Of a stretch of 48,696 bases of DNA, positions 1 through 9,686 are shown piece by piece; positions within the stretch are counted from its first letter, which is position 1; the number at the start of each line of letters is the position of its first letter. A model generated the notes under the pieces. It was given only the letters and a program-made list of their open reading frames with translations, had not been told where the DNA came from and made no database searches. The position numbers and the translations under genes were made by a program. Source of the DNA: a virus; IMG/VR virus record IMGVR_UViG_3300042691_010994, positions 1 to 48,696 of that record; one strand, given 5' to 3'.

Positions 1-11
1 GTGTCTTGAAC

Positions 12-29
12 GCCCGGGCGGAGCCGGGC
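12..29 (-). terminator. weak hairpin downstream of the giant gene
   Basis: A short inverted repeat, GCCCGG with a 6-nt loop and CCGGGC, lies about 25 nt past the stop codon of the giant virion gene. On the minus strand it is not followed by a T tract, so it may be a weak or factor-dependent 3' end, or only RNA structure. Positions 1-51 hold no gene that I can see. Confidence 0.3.
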
Positions 30-51
30 ATCTACGGTGGGGCGATCGGCG

Positions 52-3000
52 TTATGTTTTACCGCCCGCCACCCTCTCCTCCACGAGGCGGGACTGGCGA
101 ATAAAGGCATTGGCTCTGTCTTGCTTGGCCTTGTCCAGCATGTCCAGACGTATGCGCTTTTCTTCCGCTGTCAGGTCGTTGCGCTCTTGGGTGCGGCGGA
201 TGTCTGCGTTGATGCGGCCGACCACCTGTCGATACTGGCCTGCCATCGGGGCCATAGCCAGCTCAGCGCGGTGCGCGTCGCGGTATTCAATCGCTTCTTC
301 ACGGCGACCTTCGCTGATCATCTTGTTGAGCGTGGTGCGTGCCTCCATCGCTTCCTGAGCTTCGCGGTACACCACATCCGCATCAGCGCCGCCGTACTTT
401 TTCTGGAAGGCTGTGCCGATCAACGGCAGGTCTGACGCACGACCGGCTGGCTTTTCACCCTTGTCTCCGCGCTCGAACAAACCGTTGGCGGTAGCGACAG
501 CGGCCAGAGGCAGCACGCCGAAGTACCCACGCACAATATGCTCGATCTGGATGGGCGACAAGATAGGTACAGCCTTGCTCATCTGCTTGGCCAGCTCTGT
601 GGTGGTCGCAAGGTAGCGCTCCTCAGTGCTGAGGCCCTGCAAACGACGGGACTCGACCTCGCCTCCAGTCAGGAAGTTCTTGTTGGTCCAAACTTCTGCA
701 ATGGGTTTAGCAATCTGTGGGACGCCCATGGACGAGTAGCCGGGGATGGAGCCCAAGAACAGATCACGCAGCGCTTGCCACTGAGCTTTACCGTCGGTCT
801 CGGCACGCATGGCATCAACTGCAGCCACGGCCAGCGAGTAGAAGTAACCAGCTTCAAACGGGATTGGCATCTTCAGTGGCTCGTCCACGCCCGGGATAGG
901 CAAGAAGAAGTTGGAGTACTTGTCCCGTGGTCGAGCGTTGCGGAAGTACTCGTCGTCCTCCATGGCCATGGCGTACACGAGGCCGGTGGCCATCAGCAGC
1001 ATGGCGTTGTTGTAGAACTTGCGCTTGATCTGTTGCTGCTCTTCAAACGGCATGTTGCCCCGGGCGGCTTTGACCAGCACGTTCAGACCTTGAATCTGGG
1101 CGTTGAAGAACGGGATCAAACGGGCAGCGTACTGCAGCGTTGGCGACAGCCCACGCTTGTAGAAGTTCATGGACTCCATGGTCATCATGTCGGCTTCGAC
1201 TTCTGACAGACCGTTCTCCTGCGCGTTCTTGAGCACCAACGCCAGCGTGGCAGCATCGGCACGCATCGCGTATCGGTCGGCTGCGGCCAACACTTTGTCG
1301 AACGCGCTTTGGTCTTTGCCGCTGGCAAGCTGGAGCGCCATCTTCTTCATGTCAGACATGTCGCCTGCGAAGATGTTGGACTGGATCAAACCCTTTTCGA
1401 TCAGCTTGGCCTGCGCATCGCTGGTGCCCCGGCTCATGCGAACAAACTCAGCGCCTGCTTTGAAGATGGCCGAGAATGTGTTGGAGTTCAAACCACCCGT
1501 AAAGGCTGCGGCCATTGGCTCTCGGATCAGCTTGCGGGCGATGTACAAGGGCGTGCGGGTCACACCAGCACGCAGCCAGTCAGCCGCTACGCCGCCCAAC
1601 TTGAGGAACCCGGGAAGCGCAAGGCTTGCGCCTTCCAAGCTCTGAACGACCAGCTCTGCCGGAATGCCTTCGGCTGCGGTGCCTTTGGTGTTGACGATCA
1701 GGTAGCGCTCGCCTTTGTCATCAGGTTTGTTTGGGTCCGGCTCTTGGTAAAAACGAATTACGCGAGCGTCATCAGGACCTTTGCCGGGCTTGATCGTCAT
1801 CAAGTTAGTGGGTTTCCCCGTCACTGGATCAACAGGGCCCATGCCTTTGCCCAGCGCCTGCAAGCCGTACGCCACGCTCTTCGTGGCGTTATTGGTCAGC
1901 GCCATGTCAGTCAACAGCAGCGTGTTGCGCTGGATGGCTTCGTTCAAAGGCAGGAGCTTGGTGTCACCGCCCTTGAGTTCAGCAAGATATGGCTGGCGAC
2001 GGATGTCTCCCACGTTGAACGTGACGTTGTTGTTGAAGACCAGATCGGCTTTGCCGTTCTCGTCCACGCGGTAGAAGGGAACATAGTCGCCCTCCTTGAG
2101 CAAGTCAGCCGCCATCTTCTTGGAGATACGCCCGCTTTCCGCAAGGAACTCGATCATGCCTTTGTTGTACGCGCTGTACTTGCGGCGCACATTCTCCAGC
2201 GCAGCTTTCAAAGCAGGGTTGGCGTTGGCAGCGGCCAAAGCAGCGTCCAACTCGGCTTGCTCCAGCTTCATAGCGCCCAAGTCCAGCTTTGGCAAGCCCT
2301 TGTTGTTAGCACGAACTGCGACCAGATACGTCTGAGCAAGGTCGGTCTTCATCTGTGGATCGTCCACAGGAATGTCAGCGATGGCGTCGAACACTTCACG
2401 GGCGCTGTTCTTGTTGGAGCTGCGGTAGCCTACGAAACCCTTGTCGTCCTTGTACGCAACCAGCGGGCCGCTGTTCATGACGGTGAACATCTGCGCCATC
2501 TTCTGCTCAGCCTTGCGCACGTGGTACATGGCTTGGGTGAACAGCTTGTCGTCACCGAACTTGAGCGTCTCGCGTAAGCCCGCACGCATGTCCACGGCCT
2601 GCATCTCAGTCTGCAGCGCAAGGTTGTTGCCCAGCTTCTCTCGAAGCGGCTTAGGTTGTGCAATGATTTTCTTCGACAGCGCTTCCAGTGCGTCGGCTGG
2701 TGCGCCGCGAGAGAACAACAGGCCAGACGCAGGACCGATCGGGTTAATGTCAGACGCAATAATCGCAGCGCCTTGGTCTTTATCTAAAAAGTCCACGTAG
2801 TTGTAACGCGACTTATCCGACACTGGTTGGTTGCGTGAAGGTCTGTCCAAAAACTTATTGCCTGCAATACCAAACGAAGCCATTAAGTCTGAAACGACTT
2901 TCTGGTTACCCATAGCAAGTTTAAATGCGTCATACACATCTTTACCCGACGGGTTGGGGTCGCCGCTAAGCTCCCGATTAAAGCGAGCTTTTTGTCCGTT

Positions 3001-6000
3001 GGTCAACGACTCAAAGACTTTACGTAAAGCATCCCCAACACGCGCAGACTGGTCAAGTATGGGCGCATCCAAGTTGATAAACGCTTCTTCTGGCTGACCA
3101 TGCAGCGTACGCAGCAGGCGACCTTTAGGTGGGTCAGGCAACAGCGTTGGCGGCAAGTCAGAGCGGTAGTCAAAATCTTTGGCGTCTAAAAGCTCGATCT
3201 GTAAAAGATTTTGTTGATGGATTTTTTTTATTGCTGGCGTTGGCGCAAACTTGATAGCCGAACGTGCGTTGTCACGCGCGATGTCTAACAAGTCCTCCAT
3301 GGCTTTGCGGAACTCGGCTTCCGTTTTGTAGTAGGGCTCGAGGTGATAGTTCTCCAACAACCCAATAGCCGTACCAACATCCGCGTTGGCTTTTTTATTC
3401 TTTTTCCACTTAGCAACCGCTTCGTCAAAATTCAACCCTTTATAGACAGGCATGTTGTAGCCTGCAGCATTCCACTTTTTTATTTCTGGCAAGTCGTACC
3501 AAGCGTTAACCACGTCTATAGTACGCCCGCTGTTCTTCTTCTCGGCAACGCGTTTGTAGTACTGCGCAATGGATTCGCGTTCAGCGCGGTATGTGCCCCA
3601 GCCAAAAGCCTGTGACCCTTCCCCAGAGCTCATGTACGTGTGGTCAAACTCGGTAAAAGTTCCAGCAGTGCCGTGCCAAGTTCCTTTTAGTTCAAGCTGC
3701 GCTGCACCATACGCCATGTTGACGAGGTCGCCTACTTTGACGCTCTCGGGCGCAATACCAAATTTTTCCAGCGCTTTTGTAAAAGCATCGACGATCATGC
3801 GCAACCAGTTCTGCACAGCCGAGCCGCTCTTAACTCCGGCAGGGGTTACACCTGCTTTAACAGCTTCTTCAACGGCGTAGGCAATCAGCTCGTCGTCTAC
3901 TTGGTTAGCAGGGGTGCCCGCTTCTCTTACACGCTTTTCTGCCGCACGCCCAATTTTTCCTTCCATCGTGTTGGCTGGCGCTTTGCTCCAGCTACGAACT
4001 GCGTTTGCCAACGCTTTGAATTGCCCAGCATTGAAGAAGTTGCGGAAGCCAATGTGCACACCAACTTCGTGCAGCAAGATTGCAAGCCCTTCGCCTTTAG
4101 CAATATTGTCGGCAAACATGTAGGCGCGTGCTGTGTTTGGGTCAACAAACGCTTTTGCATCCGAAGGAATCTGCCCCGCATACTTTGGATTTGCTTGCAG
4201 GAAATCGGCAACAGAGTTGTACACGGAAACTTTCTTAGCGTACGTATCTTCATCCCCGACAGCCCGGCGAAGTTCGTTGCGCAGCTCCGTTGTCGTCAAA
4301 CCCTGCACAGGAACGCCACGAGAAAATTCAAAGTCCTCAATAGCGTCAGACACACCCATGTCGAACCCGCTGACGCCGGTGCTACCTTCAACATTAGGCG
4401 CACGTAGGGAGGCGTACTCCATCATTTCGGTTTGCAGCTTCGTACCTTCCGCTTTGGCCAACAAGCGTTGTTTGATGCCCAACTCTTCCCGAATAGTGGC
4501 AAGACGGTCACGGGTAACCACCGGTATTCTCAACGGGTCTTTTGCCAAGTCAACAGACGCTTGCAACGCGTCGCGCTCGTTCTCCAGCGTTGCTATTTGA
4601 TTACGGTACATCGACACGTTGGAATCCACTGCTGCCAAAATAGCTGCGCGTGTCTTCAAGTCCTGATCTGCAAAATCGTCGGCCAAATCGGTGGGTGTTT
4701 TTGCTGCCAACAAACGCTCAGCAAAAGCATTGGCGTCAGCAACAGCCTGCTCCGCTGTGGGCTGCGCAACAGTACGCTTCTCGACGATCGGCTGCTTGGT
4801 TACACCAGCATCGGCCTTGGTCTCGGCAGTACCTGCGCGTAACTTGCCCGGAGCAGCGGACTGCACACGGGTAGCCTGCGACACAGCGCCCACGGTTTTG
4901 GGAGCCAAACGATCGACTTCGGCTTGCTGCTTGTTGACCTTCTCTTGCAAGTCACGAATTTTCTCCGCACGCTCTTCTTTCTTGGCTTTACCGCGTGGCT
5001 CCTTTGCCGCCTGCATGGCAGCAAGCTGACCTTCCATAGCGCTCAGGCGGTCCTTTGCCGTACCGTACGCTTGTACGCGTTCCAGTTCGGCATCCATCTG
5101 CTCTTGTTGTTCACGCGACACACGCTTGCCTTTGACGGTAGTCTGGCCAGTCTTCTTGTCTGTGCGGAGGTCTTTTGTGGCTGCGCCTGTGGTGACATCA
5201 ATACGCTTGATGCCCAGTCGGTTTGAGCGCACGCCCGTCAGGACTTGCAGTTCACGCTTGTACCGCGCCAGTGTTTTAGCCCGATCTTTTTTGGTCTCTT
5301 CTGGAATAGGCTTGCCCGTCTTTGGGCTGACTGTTTGTTTCTCCAGCTCCTCTTGGTTCTTGATGTTCGTAGTCAGTTTGTCAATTCGCTTGTCGAGGTC
5401 TTGTGTGACTTCGGGGTCGCCAGACAGCAGCACACGGGCGCGGTTCTCTTGCACCAGCTTACGTGCTTTGGCTTTTTCGTAGTTGCCCAACGATTTTTGC
5501 AGTGCCGCAACGCGCTCGTTGCCATCCGCAACTTTTTTGTTCAGCGCGGCAATGCGGTCTGGCGTTTTCTCATCGACCAACTGTTCTTCGGCTACAGCGA
5601 CCTGAATCTGCATCTCCTCGATGCCTGCTTCAATTTCTTTGATGCTGGCGTCAATCCGGTCAGAGTCTTTGTCCGACACACGCAGCAGCTCCAGCATCTG
5701 CTGGCGCTGACTGAAGTCAATTCGTTCGCCGGGTAGAGCCGCAAGTGCAGCCGTGCTTGCCTGAAACTCTTCCAGTTTTTTCTTGTCGGCCGCAGTTTGC
5801 GCATCGCGCTCGGCTTTGGACAGCGGCTCAATCTTAATGGCCGCAAGCGCCGTGGCGAATGTGTCTTCTTGTTTGGGCTGCTTGGGCTGCAGGGCTTGGC
5901 CAGCTTGGGCCAATTGTTTTTCGGCAGCAGCAATGTCGCGCTCTACGGCAGCAATCTGTGCGTCTGTGCTTGCCATTTCAGTGGCCACAGAACCTTTCAG

Positions 6001-9000
6001 CTCAAGGGCAGCGGCCAGCTCTTGTTGTGCTTGCTCGAGTTCTTTCTTGTTCTTGCGACTGCGCTTTTGTGCGGCTGATGCGTATTCCAACGCCATGCCT
6101 GCGTCAAACAAAGCCTGTGCGTCTTGGTCCAGTGTTTTTTCTTCGGCCAGCAACTGCAACTGAAGGTTCAGATCAGCGTTCAAAAACGCCAGAAGTGTTT
6201 CATCCGCTCCTGCCTTACGACTTGCGGTGATCTGCTGTTCGATGGCGGTGATAACTTCGCGTCGTGCTTTACGCAGAGCCGAGAACGTGCGCTTGCTTAC
6301 GGGCTGCTCAATCGCCGTTGCATATGCTGTCTTGGCTTCGGCTGTCTTTTGAGCAGCCTCAACAGCGGCTGTGTCCACGCTTTGAAACGCGGCAAGGTTG
6401 TCGGCAATTTTTTGACCGATGTCTTCAACGGTTTGTGCAGTGAAGTCAAACTGCTGACGCGCTTGCATGTAGTCAGCTTGCAGGTCTGCCAACTCCGCAT
6501 CAAGGCGCTCGTAAATTTTCTTCAGGTTGGCTTCAGCGGTAGCAAGCAAGTCCTTGGCGATGTTGGCGTCAGCGCCGCGCTTAGTCTGCAGGTCTTTTTT
6601 GCGTTCTTCAAACGCCGCCAACTGCTTGGAGATGTTCTCGACTTTTTTGCGAAACAGTTGAATGCGGGCGTGTGTGCGGCTGGCTGTGTCTTTGCCGATG
6701 CCCATGGCTTGGCGCATGATCTTGAGCGCATCACTGGCCAAGTATTTCTGGAACTCAGAAGCAGTGGCAAACGCCGTTGATTTCTTGGCGGGGGCATATC
6801 GCTCGGCGGGGGAGCCTTGCAGGGGACCTACATCTTCTGGAGAGACGAACTGCGCCTTGCCCTTGCCGACACGCGTCTCGGACTGTGGGGCCACGGCTTT
6901 TGGCATGAACCGCCCGGGCAGCTCTTGCTGCCCACTCTCTTGCAGCTTGCCTTCCTCCAGCCGCGCCAGCTCGTTTTGCAAGTCGCGGGTCATCTCGGGG
7001 CTGGAACGGCCCGTCGTGGTCAAGCGGTTAAGCCACTCGCCTGCCATATTCAAGCGATCTGGGTTGGCAGCAAACACGTTAAAGTTGTTTGCAATCTGGT
7101 TGAGCACCGCCATGTCTTCTGGCGCATAGCGTTCGCGACGCTCTGTGCGTGTGCTCTGGTCGTTTTGTGCAAATGCCCGGTCCATCTGCTCGCGCAGCAT
7201 GTCGGCACTGGTTGTTTTGGGCGTCGCAACTTTTGTCGCGGTCTCACCGCGCTCTGTGCCGCCGCGCCACTTCTGGCTGATGGCGTCAAGCCGAGCGTTG
7301 GTGTATGTCAGAACTTCGGGGGTTGCCCCGTACCGTGCAAGGGTGCCGAGCTCGTTCCGTACATCCTGCTCAATTTCAGTCAGGGTTTCGGGACGCAGGT
7401 CTGGGCGGGCAGAACGAATCTCGTCAACTATGCTGGCAGCCACAGCTTCTTGAGAGCCTTCTTCTTTGTTGGCCACCTTTGTGAGCGCGGCTTGCCGTGC
7501 GGCTTCTGCCTCACGCTTGGCTTCCAGCGATGCTGGGAACTGGCCAAGCTGGCTTTGGATACCTGCTGTTTCTTGGCCAAGCTCCCCGATAGTGGACTCC
7601 GATGCGCGGTCTTGCAGGTCCCGAATCTGCTCTGTCAGACTGCGAATGGTCTCCCGGTACTGCGCACCACCGCGCACGTTCCGTTGCGCATACGCGATCT
7701 CGAGCTGGCGCTGCAAGTCGGCCAACTGCTGCCCCACATTACGGCGATCCGTTACGCCTGCGGCCTGCCCCACACGCTGCTCACCAAAGAGGTCCCCCTG
7801 CTGAATGACTTCGCGGGGCATGGCGGCTTGCCGTTCTGTGAACGCAATATCAGAGTCGGTGACGCCTTGGCGGCGATCGGTATCAAGCGCTTCGGATTGC
7901 TCCATGAACGCGGCCATTGGGTCGGCCGGGGCCTTGCCGATTTTCTGTTCTTTAAGCTCTGCTTGCCGAGTTGCCAGCTCTTCCTTACCCATGTCTTTGA
8001 GACGCTTGGCCACAGCGTTGCGGATAAGTGTGCTTTCACTGGACGACAAGCCGGGCAGCGGCGTACGGGTCTCGACAACCAGCCCCGCTTTGTACGGGTC
8101 TTGCAGAAGGTACTCGACAAAGTCTTGCCCTGTAGGATCGTATGTCTGCGTACGAGCCAGCTCCATACGCTCGGCGGCGTACGACATCGGGATGTTTGCT
8201 ACGCGGGCACGCTCAGCTTCTTGCGCTTTGCGGCGCTCGACAGACGGCACCAGTGGGTCAGCGAACGCGAGGCCAGACTCTTCGTAGGCGGTGTCCTCCA
8301 CGGGCGTGACGGCGCGGTCTTGCACTGTCTTTGTCCGCTCGAGCAGGTAATCCATCGGGGACAAGCCTGCCACACGCTGCTGCTCCAGCGCTTGGTCGTA
8401 AATGCCTGCTTGCTTCAGGCGGTTGACTTCAGGGGCAAGCTCGCTCCGAGCAGCCTCATTTATACGAAGCTGGTTGTTGATGACCTTGTTGAACGCTTTG
8501 TCCTCCGCCTCGGTGCTGGAGTCTTTGGAGATTTTGCGAATCTGTTGCTGCAAGCTGAGCTTCTCTTGCTCCAGCGTCTTGAGTTGGTTGGCAACTTTCA
8601 GAGCGTAATCCGGCGTCTGCTTTTCAGCGGCTTCTTTCTCAGCAGCAATACGCTCTTGCTCGGCGGCTGCGGCTTGAGCAATATTGCGCTCTTCGCGCTC
8701 GGCTTTGGCTGCTTGAGTTTTGGCACTGCTGCGCTCAAACGCACGTCCAACAGGTGCAAGTGTGCCACCAAGCACAGCGCCGCCGATGAAGCTCTCGATG
8801 TACTCCTTGCGGGCTTCGGGATCAGCGATTTCCAAGCCAGCTTGCAAGCGCTCGAGCGTTTGTTGGGCCACCTCAGTGAGACCCTCACGGCCCATGGCAG
8901 CGCCTGTTTTGGCGGTGTAGTCCATAGCCGCCTTGCCCAATGTCTGGGTAGCGATTGCTTTGGCTTGCTCAGTTGTTAGCTTGGAGCCTACGGAGCCGAA

Positions 9001-9618
9001 CAGCTTGCCCACACCGGGCAGCAACGCCATGGCAGCCGTATCAATCAAGGCTTGAGGGACGGCCGCAGCAGCGGCAGCGCCCAGACTGGTCTCTTCCAGT
9101 GACTTGCCGGTGTCCATCTGACGGGCCAAGTTGGAGCCAGTGAACTGGCCAGTAGAGACAGCGCCAGCGCCGAGCAAGCCGAGACCTGCGGCGACGGGTG
9201 CGGATACTGGAGCGGCCAAAGCCGCAAGACCTGCGGCGGCTGGAGCGACCATATATGGCAGGGAACCGCCAAGGGTCTCTTTGAACTTCTGGAAGGGGGC
9301 TTCGGTCCAGCCTTCTTCGGTGGGGGTGAAGCGTGCAGCCGCTTTAGCTTGGGCGGCTTCGTATTCTTTCTGAGCTTCGGCTTCGTCTTTGAATCCCAGC
9401 TTACCCTTGAGCAGCTCAAACTCACCGCCCAATCGGGTTGCGCTAGCAGACGCAGCGGCTTTTAAACCTGTGGTGTCTTGCTTGGGTTTTTCCGGCTCTT
9501 TGCGAACGCCAAAAGAATCCGGATACATGCTTTGCGCACGTTCGTAGGCTTGCTCGGGGGTCTCCCCCTCACGAACTTTTACAGAATTGCCGTCGGGAAG
9601 GGGGACGTATTGAGCCAT
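52..9618 (-). CDS. giant polyvalent virion/ejection protein (ART-like and LPD38-like regions)
   Basis: A 3188-residue protein, the largest in the window and last in the virion block. It is probably carried in the capsid and delivered with the DNA. Visible parts in order: a short N-terminal module (YVPLPDGNSVKVREGE) common at the start of such proteins; an Ala/Gly hydrophobic stretch near residues 115-215 that could interact with membrane; a long charged coiled-coil region (about 300-1650); HEVGVH at 1850-1855; an ADP-ribosyltransferase-like segment starting WHGT (His1982) followed by GEGSQAFGWGTY, the signature of the 'ART in polyvalent proteins' family; and a C-terminal LPD38-like region from about 2675 to 2900 (TRTPLYIARKLIREP, then RLIPFFNAQIQGLN). 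No strong Shine-Dalgarno precedes the ATG. Enzyme activity is inferred from motifs only; the virion role rests on position and on family precedent. Confidence 0.8.
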   Translation of the reverse strand: MAQYVPLPDGNSVKVREGETPEQAYERAQSMYPDSFGVRKEPEKPKQDTTGLKAAASASATRLGGEFELLKGKLGFKDEAEAQKEYEAAQAKAAARFTPTEEGWTEAPFQKFKETLGGSLPYMVAPAAAGLAALAAPVSAPVAAGLGLLGAGAVSTGQFTGSNLARQMDTGKSLEETSLGAAAAAAVPQALIDTAAMALLPGVGKLFGSVGSKLTTEQAKAIATQTLGKAAMDYTAKTGAAMGREGLTEVAQQTLERLQAGLEIADPEARKEYIESFIGGAVLGGTLAPVGRAFERSSAKTQAAKAEREERNIAQAAAAEQERIAAEKEAAEKQTPDYALKVANQLKTLEQEKLSLQQQIRKISKDSSTEAEDKAFNKVINNQLRINEAARSELAPEVNRLKQAGIYDQALEQQRVAGLSPMDYLLERTKTVQDRAVTPVEDTAYEESGLAFADPLVPSVERRKAQEAERARVANIPMSYAAERMELARTQTYDPTGQDFVEYLLQDPYKAGLVVETRTPLPGLSSSESTLIRNAVAKRLKDMGKEELATRQAELKEQKIGKAPADPMAAFMEQSEALDTDRRQGVTDSDIAFTERQAAMPREVIQQGDLFGEQRVGQAAGVTDRRNVGQQLADLQRQLEIAYAQRNVRGGAQYRETIRSLTEQIRDLQDRASESTIGELGQETAGIQSQLGQFPASLEAKREAEAARQAALTKVANKEEGSQEAVAASIVDEIRSARPDLRPETLTEIEQDVRNELGTLARYGATPEVLTYTNARLDAISQKWRGGTERGETATKVATPKTTSADMLREQMDRAFAQNDQSTRTERRERYAPEDMAVLNQIANNFNVFAANPDRLNMAGEWLNRLTTTGRSSPEMTRDLQNELARLEEGKLQESGQQELPGRFMPKAVAPQSETRVGKGKAQFVSPEDVGPLQGSPAERYAPAKKSTAFATASEFQKYLASDALKIMRQAMGIGKDTASRTHARIQLFRKKVENISKQLAAFEERKKDLQTKRGADANIAKDLLATAEANLKKIYERLDAELADLQADYMQARQQFDFTAQTVEDIGQKIADNLAAFQSVDTAAVEAAQKTAEAKTAYATAIEQPVSKRTFSALRKARREVITAIEQQITASRKAGADETLLAFLNADLNLQLQLLAEEKTLDQDAQALFDAGMALEYASAAQKRSRKNKKELEQAQQELAAALELKGSVATEMASTDAQIAAVERDIAAAEKQLAQAGQALQPKQPKQEDTFATALAAIKIEPLSKAERDAQTAADKKKLEEFQASTAALAALPGERIDFSQRQQMLELLRVSDKDSDRIDASIKEIEAGIEEMQIQVAVAEEQLVDEKTPDRIAALNKKVADGNERVAALQKSLGNYEKAKARKLVQENRARVLLSGDPEVTQDLDKRIDKLTTNIKNQEELEKQTVSPKTGKPIPEETKKDRAKTLARYKRELQVLTGVRSNRLGIKRIDVTTGAATKDLRTDKKTGQTTVKGKRVSREQQEQMDAELERVQAYGTAKDRLSAMEGQLAAMQAAKEPRGKAKKEERAEKIRDLQEKVNKQQAEVDRLAPKTVGAVSQATRVQSAAPGKLRAGTAETKADAGVTKQPIVEKRTVAQPTAEQAVADANAFAERLLAAKTPTDLADDFADQDLKTRAAILAAVDSNVSMYRNQIATLENERDALQASVDLAKDPLRIPVVTRDRLATIREELGIKQRLLAKAEGTKLQTEMMEYASLRAPNVEGSTGVSGFDMGVSDAIEDFEFSRGVPVQGLTTTELRNELRRAVGDEDTYAKKVSVYNSVADFLQANPKYAGQIPSDAKAFVDPNTARAYMFADNIAKGEGLAILLHEVGVHIGFRNFFNAGQFKALANAVRSWSKAPANTMEGKIGRAAEKRVREAGTPANQVDDELIAYAVEEAVKAGVTPAGVKSGSAVQNWLRMIVDAFTKALEKFGIAPESVKVGDLVNMAYGAAQLELKGTWHGTAGTFTEFDHTYMSSGEGSQAFGWGTYRAERESIAQYYKRVAEKKNSGRTIDVVNAWYDLPEIKKWNAAGYNMPVYKGLNFDEAVAKWKKNKKANADVGTAIGLLENYHLEPYYKTEAEFRKAMEDLLDIARDNARSAIKFAPTPAIKKIHQQNLLQIELLDAKDFDYRSDLPPTLLPDPPKGRLLRTLHGQPEEAFINLDAPILDQSARVGDALRKVFESLTNGQKARFNRELSGDPNPSGKDVYDAFKLAMGNQKVVSDLMASFGIAGNKFLDRPSRNQPVSDKSRYNYVDFLDKDQGAAIIASDINPIGPASGLLFSRGAPADALEALSKKIIAQPKPLREKLGNNLALQTEMQAVDMRAGLRETLKFGDDKLFTQAMYHVRKAEQKMAQMFTVMNSGPLVAYKDDKGFVGYRSSNKNSAREVFDAIADIPVDDPQMKTDLAQTYLVAVRANNKGLPKLDLGAMKLEQAELDAALAAANANPALKAALENVRRKYSAYNKGMIEFLAESGRISKKMAADLLKEGDYVPFYRVDENGKADLVFNNNVTFNVGDIRRQPYLAELKGGDTKLLPLNEAIQRNTLLLTDMALTNNATKSVAYGLQALGKGMGPVDPVTGKPTNLMTIKPGKGPDDARVIRFYQEPDPNKPDDKGERYLIVNTKGTAAEGIPAELVVQSLEGASLALPGFLKLGGVAADWLRAGVTRTPLYIARKLIREPMAAAFTGGLNSNTFSAIFKAGAEFVRMSRGTSDAQAKLIEKGLIQSNIFAGDMSDMKKMALQLASGKDQSAFDKVLAAADRYAMRADAATLALVLKNAQENGLSEVEADMMTMESMNFYKRGLSPTLQYAARLIPFFNAQIQGLNVLVKAARGNMPFEEQQQIKRKFYNNAMLLMATGLVYAMAMEDDEYFRNARPRDKYSNFFLPIPGVDEPLKMPIPFEAGYFYSLAVAAVDAMRAETDGKAQWQALRDLFLGSIPGYSSMGVPQIAKPIAEVWTNKNFLTGGEVESRRLQGLSTEERYLATTTELAKQMSKAVPILSPIQIEHIVRGYFGVLPLAAVATANGLFERGDKGEKPAGRASDLPLIGTAFQKKYGGADADVVYREAQEAMEARTTLNKMISEGRREEAIEYRDAHRAELAMAPMAGQYRQVVGRINADIRRTQERNDLTAEEKRIRLDMLDKAKQDRANAFIRQSRLVEERVAGGKT

Positions 9619-9646
9619 GGTGTTAAATTGTGTCGGTCAATGGAAA

Positions 9647-9668
9647 GGCTCGGGACCGAATCCGAGCC
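9647..9668 (-). terminator. intercistronic stem-loop before the giant gene
   Basis: The 68-bp gap between the 609-residue gene and the giant gene contains a perfect 7-bp stem (GGCTCGG/CCGAGCC) with an 8-nt loop. On the minus strand only TTT follows, so it is at best a leaky terminator or a processing site between two large late genes. Confidence 0.4.
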
Positions 9669-9686
9669 GTTAAACTATTTTACGGG

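Noticed and set aside
6817-8979. 720-codon open frame on the plus strand opposite the giant gene
   Set aside because: It is a codon-bias shadow: high third-position G+C in the real minus-strand gene removes stops on the other strand. No SD, no domain and odd composition (rich in Leu, Cys, His and Gly).
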